This document shows, piece after piece, positions 10,431-23,600 of a DNA stretch of 64,000 bases. The DNA lies in the NCBI GenBank assembly GCA_016806645.1, contig JACSYO010000471.1:261001-325000 (forward strand), read 5' to 3'. A program made the position numbers and the translations under genes. The DNA is from Ophiodon elongatus. Taxonomy: Eukaryota > Chordata > Actinopteri > Perciformes > Hexagrammidae. The notes under the pieces are model-generated. The model was not told the DNA's origin and did no database searches. It worked only from the letters and a program-made list of their open reading frames with translations. How positions within the stretch are numbered: the stretch's first letter is position 1; each line of letters starts with the position of its first letter.

Positions 10431-12868
10431 GGGGCTAGGCAATATGGAAAAATACAAATACCACAATATTTTTGACCAAATACCTTGATATTGACATTGT
10501 CTTGAGTATATGGGCTTTCACAAAGTATTTACACAATGAGATGCATTTTTTATATTCAGCAATAATGTGGATATGATGACAAAGTGGGCAATGACAATTC
10601 TCCTCTCCTCCAGGCCCTTCAAGTTCCTTTGTTCATTCAGCATTCTGGACAGAAAACAAAGACATTGACACCAACATTTACAAAACATATAAACATGTGC
10701 TCCAGTAACAAACCCTGGTTCACCAATTTTTAAACAACAAGAATTGAAAATCACACCAAATGATGATGTTTGATTGTATGTCTATTACAGACCATTTCCT
10801 AAAATTTCATGAATTTTCAAGAAGTTTATAATGAAGCTAAAGAGGCCACTGAATTTAAAATATGTTGTATGCTTTCAATATTAAACATCATTAAACCCAA
10901 TGCAGCTTGCAATGAGAAAAAATATCCCATATCAGAGCTAAAGAGAAGATGTTGTCACAGTTTGTCTGTATAACGTTACCCTTCTTCCCATGTCATCCAT
11001 TGAGGCTAAATTTCCAAAAGGGTGTGACAAATAAAAGCACCAGTCTTTACACGCACACATCTTAAAGTAGAAGTGAAAATCATACAATAATACATTTTAT
11101 AGAATGTATCTTTATAGTCAGCACTGACAAAGGAAAGTGTACGACAGACTAATGTAAACTTGATCCTGTTCTACATACTCCAGTATGGTAGGTGGCGGTA
11201 TACACCAAAAATTAGGCAATGACATTTGCCAAATAACGCAAAGAAGACAATGACCGTGGAAAGTGAGGAATTTCAGGATGTTCATGAATAAAATGATGAA
11301 CATATGAAGGATTTGGACAAACCTGAAGACTAGTTCCCATGGACCATGTAAACACCCATCCACCTGCAACCGTCTATGAGATGAACACATTCAAACCAAC
11401 CTTTTTGTATGATATAAAAAGCGGATATTTGTTAAATTTTGTCATTAAATAATTAATTAATCATTTTAAGACTAAATGGCCTATTTTGGTAAGAGTTGTA
11501 TCTGGCATCTGCCTACAATATTAGACTTTGTGAGAAGTTTTATCAAAGCCACAAAGATATTTTTTTAAATAACAGATATGCTAACAATAGTTTATAAATT
11601 GCCTCAAGAGGAAAGACACACAAACACCACTTTTGTCATTCTATACCTGCCAGATACAGTGCAATACTGCAATCAATCAGCCATTAAAACATAATCGGTC
11701 ATAATTTTGTCCCTTGAGTTGTAGAATATTTTATTGGAGAGGAGGGGCTGTGACTTTGTTTTTTGTTTGTTTGTTTTGTAGTTATTGGCATTAACAGACA
11801 CTCAAACCTCTCAAATATGCATAGTGTATGCACATGGCACAACGTGGTACCATCAATTAATATTTATGTCAACCAACATGTAGGGCTGCACAAAGGTTGT
11901 TTATATTCCGGACTCCGAAATCTGGAGGTATCATTAAATGATGCTGGGAAACAGAACATTCTATCTGGCAGCTTAATTGAGAATGGACTATTTTAAGAAG
12001 CATTTGCATAGGCACAAAAGTTCTTTCAATATAAAAAATTCCAACAAGATATGCATTTTATTTTTCATTTCAAGATTAACTTTCCAACTTTCACAGGTGT
12101 AATTTGGTAAATGGTTCATGGACTTGCATTTTTATTGAACCTTTCTAGTCTTCCGACCACTCAAAGCGCCTTACATTAAATGCCATCATTCATCTCCTTC
12201 CTTTTACTTAAACAAGTATCATGTATTTATGAAAATGGTCCATTAATCAGTAAACATATTTAAAGTATCAAACGTAAATGCATTGGAACAAAGAAAAAGC
12301 TAATTATTGTCTTATATTCTGTATGTGTTTTACTGAACTAAACACGATCAAAATTCATATATTATACTTTACGTAGCACCAGTGACTGCTCAGAAAGGAG
12401 ACGGTGCTAATTGCGATTTTACAATTTTTTTGTATGGTATTTCATCACCAAATTCACTTCTGAGAAATGTTGAGACGAGAAATCAATTGTGTTTAAGTCT
12501 TAGGTTTATGTAAATTGATGGCACATCGAAGAAATTTGCTCCAACATTTTCGAGATTGAGAAACTCCACAAACTGGCACAACAGCGAGCTAGCGCCTGCT
12601 AGGGCCACTAGCCAGCCAGCCAGTTGGCTACAGAGCAGCCTCTGATAGGGCAGTGACATACTTGTAGAGACAACATCACCCTTTTTCAACATTAGTTTTA
12701 CACTGATTAAATCAAATACACTCACACATATTTGTAGGGTTAGCATTCCACAGTTTTATTGCTGTAACTAAAAATGCAGTTTGAGCAACTTTTGTCGAGT
12801 AAGTTATAACAGACACAAACATTCGTCAGAAACCCCCAAAAAACTCAAAACTCAATTAGAACCATAAA
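10431..12868. other. Intergenic DNA without recognised gene
   Basis: AT-rich sequence. Short open frames at 10518-10754, 11118-11390 and 11763-11996 have no recognisable domain and are not splice-bounded. The stretch near 11164-11250 (tccagtatggtaggtggcgg) resembles a dispersed fish repeat, and a second repeat remnant is listed at 12108-12195. Confidence 0.45.
12108..12195 (+). repeat. Teleost dispersed repeat remnant (ctagtcttccgaccactcaa type)
   Basis: The string taaatggttcatggacttgc ... ctttctagtcttccgaccactcaaagcgcc matches a tail common to many fish SINE/LINE-like repeats, as far as I recall. It is short, diverged and carries no coding. Confidence 0.35.
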
Positions 12869-14345
12869 CCCAATCCCAATGCCCCGAATGAGGCCATAAA
12901 CCCTGAATTCTCAGGAACTTAACTAACATCACCTGTTAAATGGCACAAGTTGTTAATTTACAATTTTTTGTATGCTAATGGTTTACTTCTCACTTGATTT
13001 ATCACTTCAGTAAACATTGTAAACATGACTTTATGGTCTCAATCGCTAGTTGTATGTCTTCTTCAATACAGCATGATGTTCATTTTGTAAATTATGGTCC
13101 CATTTAGAATAAAATAGAACATAAAGCGGAGTATGCTTTAGGACGGGCTTACAGTGATTGACAGGTCGCTGCCGCTACCAGAGCCGTATATGGCATCTCT
13201 CGTCACTGCTGCGCGGTCCAACGATGGCAAAAAGCAAAGATGGTAGCGAATGGCCAAAATCCAAGATGGCGACGGCCAAAACGCCGAACTCGAGGATTCA
13301 AAACTGCAGTCCACAAACCAATGGGTGACGTCACAATGACTACGTCCACTTCTTATAAACAGTTTATGTTTGCGACCAATGAACAGAAGTGACCATATTT
13401 GTACAGCGGAGGTTTGACGTAGAAACGCTATATACGGCTCTGGTAGGGTAGCGACCTGTCAATCACAAGGTAGGCACGATCTAAAGCATACTCTGCTTTA
13501 TTGTCTATTTTACTCTTAATGGGATCATAATTTACTAAATGAACATAATGCTGTATTGAAGATAACTTGAAACTAGAGATTGAGACCATAAACTCATGTT
13601 TACAATGCGTAGTTAGGTAATAAATTAAGTGAGAAGTAAGGCCATTTTCTCATAAACTTCCATACAATCTGACTTCTTTTTGCAACCAGAGGAGTTGCCT
13701 CTAGCTGGCCAGTAGTGTGAATTCACATTTAAGACACTTCCGCATTGGCTTTAGCTTCAGAATAGGAGGTTTCCGCCTGGACAGCACTTTGCGTTACCAT
13801 GACAATGTCATAACATGTCATGTACAATTGTGGGTATTTATGTAATACATTTTTACTTATTGGCTCGCCTCAAGAGATGAGAGGTAATTGTCAAATAATG
13901 TATTTACTTGTTTTTGTCCAAAGAGCTTCAATAACAAAATTAAATATTTGATCAATAAAGCTGTGTAATATAGTCCACTTGCATTCCTCTGCTTTCATGT
14001 GTTTTCATGTACCATTTTTAATCATTAATGTTTCTGTGTAAATGTAATATGCCAGCCTGAACACCCATGTTCCGTCCACTTTGTTTATCCGTTTTTTACA
14101 TCTCCATGCTTCCACTGGTAACCCTGTGTTTAACGTCACATTGCCATGAATGGTGGGTAATTCTGTTGGGCAAAGTCTGCAGAAATGCAGACTTAATGAA
14201 AGTGTTTATAAAGGGCTCAAAATGCTTGCGGGAGAGCCCTCAAACACTCGACAATTTGACAGTGGGACAGCCCTAAACCCTCACAGACTTTGCGGGAGCA
14301 CGCCTCAAAGTCCGTGAGTCCATAAGGGTTGAGATTGGGATTGGG
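12869..14345 (-). mobile_element. Non-autonomous DNA transposon, copy 2 (inverted), split by a MITE
   Basis: It begins cccaatcccaatgcccc and ends gattgggattggg. Read on the minus strand it aligns along most of its length with the element at 1585-2217. Both copies contain the acaattgtaca block with a ggtaac/gtcatgg neighbourhood, the gggctgtcccactgtcaaat block and the taacgtcacattgc block. About 740 bp at 12962-13690 is absent from copy 1 and is a separate palindromic element. Without that insertion the copy would be about 0.74 kb. Confidence 0.7.
12962..13690. mobile_element. Palindromic MITE inserted in transposon copy 2
   Basis: Long inverted arms: about 12975-13195 (acttctcacttgatttatca, gagtatgctttaggacg, gtgattgacaggtcgct, ccagagccgtata) pair with 13425-13660 (tatacggctctggta, agcgacctgtcaatcac, taaagcatactctgctttat, agtgagaagt). 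The central 230 bp contains aaccaatgggtgacgtcaca, also present, slightly changed, in the repeat at 52487-52735. It has no coding capacity. Confidence 0.75.
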
Positions 14346-14459
14346 CCATTGTGGCCGGCAGCTCCCCCTTCAGACTTCTGCAGGCATGACTAATCAATCA
14401 CAAGCGTCAACTCTCAAAAAGGCTCAACAGGTAGATAATAGATTAACTCCTCTAGCAGG

Positions 14460-15479
14460 TTGACATCCTTTTACAGTCAACAACTGGAATTTTCTTCAAT
14501 TAAATAAAAATAAAACAGAAGTAATTGTTTTTGGTACCAAGGATGAACAATTGAAAGTCAGCGCTCAGCTTCAATCACTGATGTTAAAAACCATAAACCA
14601 AGACAGAAACCGAGGTGTAGTTATGGATTCAGACCTCAACCTGAACAGCCATATCACGACAATTACAAAATCAGCCTACTATCACCTGAAGAATATAGCA
14701 AGGTTTAGAGGACTTATGTCTCCACAGGATTTGGAAAAACTTGTCCACGCTTTTATCTTCAGTAGACTGGACTACTGTAACGGTGTGTTTACAGGTCTCT
14801 GTAAAAAACATCAGAAAGCTGCAGCTCGAGTCCTCACTAAGACCAAGAAAGTGGATCACATCACTCCAGTTCTGAGGTCTTTGCACTGGCTTCCTGTCCA
14901 ACAAAGAATTGACTTTAAAATCCTGCTGTTGGTTTATAAAGCACAGAATGGTTTAGGGCTAAATACATTTCTGATATGCTGCTACCTTATGAACCGTCCC
15001 GACCCCTGAGGTCGTCTGGGACCGGTCTACTTTCTGTTCCAAGAGTCAGAACTAAACATGGAGAAGCAGCGTTCAGTTTTTCTGCTGCACATATCTGGAA
15101 CAAAGTCCCTGAAAGCTGCAGGTCTGCTGAGACCCTAAACTCCTTTAAATCCAGATTGAAGACTCTTCTGTTTGCTGTTGCCTTTAATTGAACCAGATTC
15201 AAGGATCTTAAACAATTTCTGCATCTCACTACTGTATTTTATTTCTTAAACTGCACTGCAACTTTTATTCAATTTTTTAGCTTTTTAATGTTTTACTGAC
15301 TGTTTTAAATAATAATAATAATAATAATAACTGTTTAAATGAATGTTCTTAATTGTTTTTAAATCGTCTTTTCTTTTGCATTATGTTTTGATGCTTTTAA
15401 TGGATTTATGTGAAGCACTTTGAATTGCCTTGTTGTTGAAATGTGCCATACAAATAAACTTGCCTTGCCTTGCCTTGCA
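14460..15479 (+). mobile_element. LINE of the L2 (Maui-like) group, 5'-truncated, with 3' tail
   Basis: The 3' part of a non-LTR retrotransposon. The coding part (14551-15009, then frame-shifted 14976-15191) encodes the end of the reverse transcriptase region and the typical C-terminal segment: FSRLDYCNGVFTGL, HITPVLRSLHWLPVQQRIDF, KILLLVYKAQNGLG, LLSVPRVRTKHGEAAFSF, AAHIWNKVPESCR and FKSRLKTLLF. The 3' UTR ends gtgaagcactttgaattgcc ... caaataaacttgccttgcct, with a short TTGCC repeat tail (15459-15479). An internal (AAT)n run lies near 15310. The endonuclease and catalytic YxDD part are missing, so this copy cannot move by itself. One frame change occurs near 14990. Confidence 0.9.
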
Positions 15480-15723
15480 GTAACTTTACTGTCCTGTTAT
15501 AGGACTTTTACACTTTTAGTTGAGCTATTTATTAATTATTTTTTTAATTTTCATGATGGTTTTATTGCCTATTGTATTTTTTATCCATGTTCAGATTCCT
15601 AATAAAATCAATCTATCACAATAACAGTAATTCAACAGTGCCATCTTCTATGGCTAGCTAACTTGAAAAGTTTTACAACGTTATGTTGGTATTCCAACAT
15701 GACCTCACTATGAATATTCGTAA

Positions 15724-15760
15724 TGTTACGCTAGCTAACTAAATGTTTGCTAGCGTAACA
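15724..15760. repeat. Short perfect inverted repeat
   Basis: The arms tgttacgctagc (15724-15735) and gctagcgtaaca (15749-15760) are perfect reverse complements with a 13 bp loop. Possibly the end of a small foldback repeat; nearby sequence also repeats the gctagctaac word. Confidence 0.7.
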
Positions 15761-16206
15761 TAACATAAGCTAACATGTAAAATGTTAGCTTATCTGAAGA
15801 CATCACTCACTGTCTTTTTTTTATGTCTTATGTCCTCCGTCTTATGGAGTTGGGGATTTGGACATTGCTAAAATAACTTTCTGAACGTGAAAACAAGCAG
15901 AGCAAATTAGCTCTGCTTAATTATCCATGATTAAAATACATTCTAAAGTCAGTTTCATGAGTTTTACCAGTTTTTACAAGGCCTCGGGTGAGTCATCAGA
16001 CCAAAAATACAGCAAATAAAGCAGCAGCCAACCGGAGGAATACCCCAAGCCAGTGGAGAGCCAGCCAACATTTAGGCAGTGCTTTATTGTCGAAGTGCCA
16101 GCTCTGGGTATCTGGCACGTCCCACCCACACAGATGAAAGCCAACTCTTAAGTGGCAGTGTCTGCTCTGTATGCACCTCCCCCTGTCTGACACAGGAGCT
16201 CTGCAC

Positions 16207-16208
<2 letters not shown>

Positions 16209-16238
<30 letters not shown>
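16209..16238. repeat. (AG)15 microsatellite
   Basis: Uninterrupted AG run. Confidence 0.95.
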
Positions 16239-16241
<3 letters not shown>

Positions 16242-19200
16242 TGCCAACACTGTGATGGAGCTGATTGGGGTGTGCTTGTGTGTTTGCTATTGCATTCATT
16301 ATTTATTTAGTTAGGAGTTATATCTCCCCATTTTTTTTATTTCTCCCTTTTTATTGTTTGCCTTTCTCTCCCTTTATGCTGAATTCACAAGCAGGTATGT
16401 ATAAAGCATTTTAATGATCCCTAACTGATTTCTGAATTTGCTTTAAAATCGCCTTTAAGTGGGGTTGAAATTTGCAAGGTGATTGTGGTCAGTGGTGTGG
16501 GAATTGGTTATTACCCCAAACCATCCAGTTCAGTTATATACATTGTCCCTGCCCTGCACTCTGGAGTCTTTCTCATTCAGTGTGTTATGATCTGGTTTCT
16601 AAAACTCAGCAGTGATAATATTTATAAACCAATGAATCAAATAACTGTTACTTGCTCCATTAAAAAAATCTGTCCTTTATTGTTTTTTCATATTGTTTGA
16701 GATGCTGATGCAGTGGCAAATAAACCTCAGGCAGCATTCCACCAAGTCACCGCAGGAAGTAATTTAATGGCCACAGGCAGAAATGACTTAATCACTAGAG
16801 ACAATTGGTAAATAACGAGAGTCAATGGGAAAAGATTCTTGCGCCGCAGGCCAGAAAATACCAAACATGCGGTGGTGGCGCTTGGCGGTCACCTACCTTT
16901 AGACAATGTAGAAAATTTCGAATTGATTGCAGATTATATATTTTACTCTCTTAGTATATAATATTATTTGAAAATATTTCAACGTTTAAAAAAAACTATT
17001 CAATCAAGGTCTAGGAAGTGGGGAGTGGAGGGGCGGCACCTTAGCATCCTCTATTGGCCGGCCACAACAGGTTGCCGTCAAACTCTCAAATTGTCAGACA
17101 ATCCGAATCAATAGACTGGCCTTTGGACTCATTTCACTCCTGTCAGCTGCTATAACTCCATAATTTATATATTTATATAAAAACTGTGCAGTACATGACT
17201 TCTGCTCTGATTTACTCTGGTATTAATACTGTAATATACTCTTTATTTCAAGTCATATTCTTATTTATACTATTCCTGCATCTTAAATACTTAATCATAG
17301 AGCCCCATTTTCAGCATTAATTTACACTATTGTTATATATTGTAATACACTGCACATATTTGTGATATTTTTTTCTTGATTCTATTTTCTTACAATCTCG
17401 CTATGTTAATATATTTATTCTAAAATGGAACAACTGCAACCTAACCCAATACTTGAGTATGGATGATTCTGACTGAACTTCTGCAGGGAAATGACCCAAA
17501 CGGACCCCTGATCAGCACTTCAGATTGATCAGGTAATGTGCTGCACTGCAGCTATGCAGAGCCATTAAATCAAATGACTTTACTCTGTCTTAGAGTGAGA
17601 TCTTTTAGGTGATTCATCAGTGATTCATTATCTAACGGATGCTCTCACAGCAGAGGGATCTAGCTCGGAGATTAATATATCTGTCATCGTTGTATAAGGA
17701 AGATATATGGTCTTTGTTCAACAGAGCAGGGATGAAGTAAGGGAGCGGGTTTGTATCAGCACTGGACATAGACATTTTTAATGAGAACATCACTCCAAGA
17801 TCATATTGGGAATCGGGGGCTACTGTGTGTATGTCCTATAAAGAGATACTCAGCACAAATCCTCCCCTTTTAAAGCAGTTCTACTAAAGCAGAGCTCCAG
17901 CTGCTGTAGAAAGCTTTTAGTTGTCTCATCTCTCTCACACTAACTGACGTCAAAACACATATCAGATGGTCTGGGAAACGTTTTAAGGCTTACACATGCA
18001 AATGGTCATCTATCCTCCGCCCATGCTGTGTTCCACCCACTCTCACTGCTCAGGCCGACTGCTCTGCTGTTCCTGCTGCTTCCGGGAAACCGAAGCAGAA
18101 ACAAATGTCTCAGTCCTGCCAACTCTTGTGTGCATGTGTATTTGTATGAGTGTGCATGTATGTGAGTGTGTATTCTATGGAAGCCCACTGGGCTGCGGTT
18201 CCCTCAGTAGTCCTGCAGCGGCAGTAACTCGATACAGTGCGCACACATTTTTGTTGCTGATCCAAGCTTGTCTGCTTGCCATGATTTTAGTTTGGTTCAA
18301 CTTGTTGTAAAACACTGCTGTGCAGTTTGCGCTGTTAAAAAGGAGAACATGTAATCAGCATCTAATGAACACAGTGTGCCATGTTATGAAAGATGGTTAA
18401 ATGCGCGTTATTATTTTATTAATTATGTTGATTTGTTGCTGTACACTTTGATTTAGCATTTTAATGGCTCTAAATCATATCTTAATGCTTAGAGTTGAAA
18501 ATACTATCTGAACATCAGCTAATCTCCACAACTCCATTCCAAAAGTTACAATATAGAGTCATGGCGATGCCGAAGTAACTTTTGTAATTACGCCTGTCTT
18601 GCTTTCTTTCTTTCTTTGTCTCTGATCCCCCCTTCCCCTCCTCTTCATCGCCTCTCATGTAAGAAAAGATGTTTCTTTGTAAGGACTCACTGGCACCACT
18701 TCCATTGACTCACACAGCTGCCCCAATAGAGCTCACCTCCCTCTGATTTACAACCAGTAGTGGTATTATAAGTTTTTTGTTGAGTTATTTATTGGCACTT
18801 TCAATCCTGTGTTTCTGCAATTTGTGCAGAGATGTTTGTACTGTTTTACCTCTGACATTTAGAGAAACACGATGTGACAGGATGTGATTTATGCAATAAA
18901 TAAAGAGAGTTAAGTTGATTTCACAGCAAGGTTCTTTGACTTGAAATGAAGAAGAAAAAAAGTCCTTTAGATTGAATATTCAATACCTTGTCGGAGTTCT
19001 TGACCGCTGCTCAGACTACTTTTGTATTTTTTTATTTCTTACCAAAGTCTTAAAATAACTATGGTTAAGTCTCTAAAGACTAAATGTTAATGTTGAATGT
19101 GAAGGTGTTAAGGTGTCGTATGAATACACGTTACTCCAGAAGAAGAGCTCGACTGTTTTGCATCTCTATATGTGAAACAAGTGTAAGTCACTCTGGATGT

Positions 19201-20586
19201 GAATCCAAGTTGTGTTTGATGCTTCTCTTGATGTATTGTGCAAACCTGCGAAAAACTATAACTTTGAACCTTATACATAAATCGAAATGTAACCAACTTC
19301 CAAAGAACTCTATGTGCATAACTGTGTGCACGCACAGAAACAGATAATGGTCTCCCTGAGCAAAAAGATTATGCTATGTGATTTAGGTTAGATTGAAAAC
19401 AAAGTTCATTTTATGCTTCATTGCTCCATATGAAGATTTAAGAACTACGCTTCAGAAAAATGTCCTCCCTCTCCACAGATTTCTTCTGGTTGGATGACTC
19501 ATAAAGACTTAAACTGTATTTTAGAAAGAGAACTTTTTTGTGTGACAGAATTTATTTGTAGAGCTTGAGAGGAGACAAAGTATTTGGTTCACCATGTTCA
19601 GTTTTGTGTAATAATGAATCATTTTTTGTGTGTTGTTTCACCTTAGCACTTTCATGTACATGATATTATAAATCAATTAAATAATCAACTTTCAGACAAA
19701 TTAATGTGTTTTCGTGAGTTTCATGTGTGCCTGAGCACTAATGAGTTCATCTGAAGGCCATTGTTTGAGAGCGGCTGGGTGAAAGAACAAGTAGTAGAAA
19801 CATATTCAAGTTTGCAGTTGAACATTATGTTCTTTTCTCTGTGTCTGGCAAAGTCAATCTCTCACACACCATCAGCAACCAAGCAGTGCATTTGTACCAT
19901 AATTGCCATTCAGAATCATCACAAATTACATTGCCAAAGCGTTGATATGAAAGGAGAAGATTTGAATGGATTGCAAAGGATGCAAAATAGTTGAAATTGT
20001 AATAGAGGTCCCCTGAGAACACTTTTACAATAACCCCTATAGATGTAGCCACACATGAAGGTTACATGGTTATTGCCTCATATAATAGTCACATCAGAAA
20101 TGTATTAGGCAGATTGTATGAGTTCTTGTGTCTGTTGTGGCATTCCTTTGACCCAAAATTAATAAAAAATCAAGTATTTCCTAGGTGTCTTTGTGACTTC
20201 AGTGGAGGAGGGTAGAACTGTGTTTGGTGGGAGCCAAGGGCGAGCGGCTTGTCATGTCAGGGGTATTAATTTATGATTTCCATCCCAGCTTCTGACCTCT
20301 TCACCTCCATTAGAATGCAGCCTTTGTAATTTCATGGTTAATATTCAATAGCCACTTGTCCCCTGTGCCCGCTTTGTGCATGTGAAATTTCTGGAGGGGG
20401 TGTGTATCATTTTTGATTTGTTGAGTTTGTGTATGTGTGTTTGTGCATGTGTGCATACATGGAAAAGGAAATGAGGGTCGACTACATCGTGGCTTCCTGC
20501 AAAACAGTTGCAGATGTCCAGAGATGTCCTCTCTGTCTCTACTCCCACTGAGTCATTTGAATCTACTCCCTCATATACACACTTTT

Positions 20587-20591
<5 letters not shown>

Positions 20592-20650
<59 letters not shown>
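20592..20650. repeat. (TC)n-(AC)n compound microsatellite
   Basis: About 22 TC units followed directly by about 7 AC units. Apparent Ser/Leu and Thr/His peptides across it are repeat translations. Confidence 0.95.
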
Positions 20651-20651
<1 letters not shown>

Positions 20652-23600
20652 ACAAATCTACAGTACATGCAGGCACCCACACAAAAATACAGTAGCTGAC
20701 CTCTACAGGCCTTTGCCTCACAGCCAGATTCTGATCCTCTTATCAGTGAACTCTAGACACAAGAAGCAGAGGATGGGCAGCATTTCACTCCCAGTGGACA
20801 GCACACACATGTAAACACACAAGTACAAATGTGCATAAACACAGAAGATCAGAATTGTTTTCATGAGACCTTACTGCTTTGGCCACTTTCAAGAAAGAAA
20901 GAAAATGGGCAGAAGAAGAAGAAAATCTCAAACAGTCAAAGTCCCCTGCATTTCTCCACACATTGATGTATTGGCCTGAACACGCATTCCTACTGAACGA
21001 CTCTGGCAAGCCTTTAAAAAAACACATTAAAGGGCTCTGTTCTGCATGAGCCCAGTTGTTGCTCTGTTTTCTCCCTTTATCCCCTTTTTTGCTCTGCTCT
21101 GCTCAGAGACAGCTAATCTGGTGGGGTTATGGGAAAATCTGCAGATGCTAGAAGATGATTGTGACAATATAATAATGGATAAATAATAAAACACAGCAGG
21201 GAAAAGATGAGCAACAACACCGTAACAAATGGGAGAAAATTACCCTAATATACTGTAGATCCACTGCTTCTACCACAGATGGTTACTTTATTAAACACTG
21301 CACGTTGGCCATACACTCTAATCGCTTTGGCAAAATGTTATCCTAGTCCTATGTTGTTTAGTTTGTTTGTATCAGTATTTCCCGACACTACGTTATTGTC
21401 CGAAGTCCCCCCCACAGCCCAATAAGATGAGATCAAATAGGTCATATACACAATCCCTCAATTCCAAATTTGTTCTTTTGATAAGATTATTTTAATACTT
21501 CTTCCTTCACTGCAACTAACTCTGGTTTGTGGAAGCATACTTCATTCAGTAAGTCCTGGATAGAATTTCCTTTTATTAACTATGCATTGAAGAATTAATA
21601 TATCTGCATCAGAGAGGAGAGAGACTCTTATATAGTTAAACACATTTTATCCGAACTAAAATCAAGTGCAAAGCATATTTCATGTATGAGGGTAAAGAAA
21701 GGACAAGTAAAGAGCAGCCATGAAAACTGATCTCTCCAGCTTACCTTTGGTTTATGAACACATTTGAATTTGTGCACACAGAAAACAAAGTAGATGAATC
21801 TGAGAAGAAAGTTATGATGAGAGGTAATTCTTTTTCAGATAGAGTATATTCTCTCCTTGTTTGTAATGGATATTTATTTCCTTCTTAATAGTTATGGAAG
21901 TTTGCCAGACAGTGCAGGTCGGAAGGTGAAATGTATAAATATAGTTTAAGCTGCATCTTGAATTTTGGTAATACAACACTGTCCAGGTGATGAATAAGCA
22001 ATTCTTTGTTGTTATTAGATTCATTTCATAGAATTGCTACATAGACATTTTTTTTAACATGCTAGACTACAGTACAACTGGAGTATTTATATAACCATAA
22101 TGTAATAAGGCCATAATGTAATAAGCTTGGAGCCTATGTGAAAATGAAGAAAGAATGATACATGTAGCCTGGAGTTCACATTGTTTATTCAGTATTAAAG
22201 TAAGAGATTTTAATGTGACTTCCAGGACAGCAATTCAAATTGACATAAAAAGGGGGTAGTGTAAACAAAATGACATTATAGTGGACTACAGTCTGTTACA
22301 ATTCAGCTGGGCTCGGATACTAACAGAGGTGGCCAGCCCTTTAAATCAATATCCAAATTACATCTCATAATAAGATAATAAATCCATGAAAGTCAACAGT
22401 TAGACATTTCTGTAGTCAAGGTAATTCTAACAAAAATACTGATAATACTGTATGGACAACACAGAAAGTAAACTTGTTTTCTCCCAGTATTACTTTATTA
22501 GCTTGACTGAGTTCAAGAGAAATATTTGGAGATTATATGATGACCTGTCTGGTACAGACACTACATCAAATCCATATCTCCAAACTATCTCCACAATCCA
22601 GAGAATGACCTAATTGTAAGAACGTCGTTCAGCTGGGGACTTTCTTCGTCCAGCCAGCGTTCTCCATCTCCAGACCAACCAATCAGTGTTTTCTATCCCT
22701 CCAGACTGCCTCCATTCTCCACAAAGTGTTAGGCACTTCTCTGTATAGACATAAAGTAGTGTTTAATGATCAAGTCATAAAATATTATTCCAACATCATT
22801 AAATAAAACTCAAATGATGTGTTCACTGTTTTTTAATCCAGACCTTATTAAAATGTTGTTTCACATAATTTATATTGCATGGCACAGCCTAGCTGTAGTA
22901 TTGACAGACTTACCACTCTGCTACCCCCTCTGACTGCGCTTTACAGTCCAATAGGATCAAAAACCCAGGTGAAGATACTTTTGGAAACCAGGAACCTCAC
23001 AGGACGGTCAGACATGTATATATGTGCTCCTGCTAAAAAGAGAGTTGCAAGCCATGCTGTCTCTCACAGGTTTTTGTTGACTTTATTCCTTCAGTTACAT
23101 CTGTACTGAAAAAGAAGAACTAAAATCAATTCAACTTAACAGAAAGCAACAGACCACATAAAAGCCTGTCAGTGAGCTTCCCATTTTAATTTTTTTTTAT
23201 TAAGTTTGGTTTTTAAGATTGCCCCTTTGGACTGTATTTGAGTCCAGTGTGAAGCGGCAGAATAATAATCCTGAAACTTGAACAAGAGTGAGCGAGTCAT
23301 AAATGATAGGAAACATCACTTCAGTTGGGTTGAGTAAATACACAGTGAACCTATTGTTTTAGTTGAAAAATTTGCAGGTAGGAAACATTTGTTAATATTT
23401 ATTCATACTTCTACTCACCTTAATAAAGTGGTTTGCATGAAATCAAGGTGAGCTGTTTATTACAACTGCCGGCTAACAGTGGAGGCCAGTTATTTCGTTG
23501 ACTCTGTAGCTAACTACGTCTGTTGGGTCATTTTTCTTATTTTAACGATTGACTTCTGTTGTTAACAAATCAGTGTTTTTATTTTGGTTTCAAACTTACA

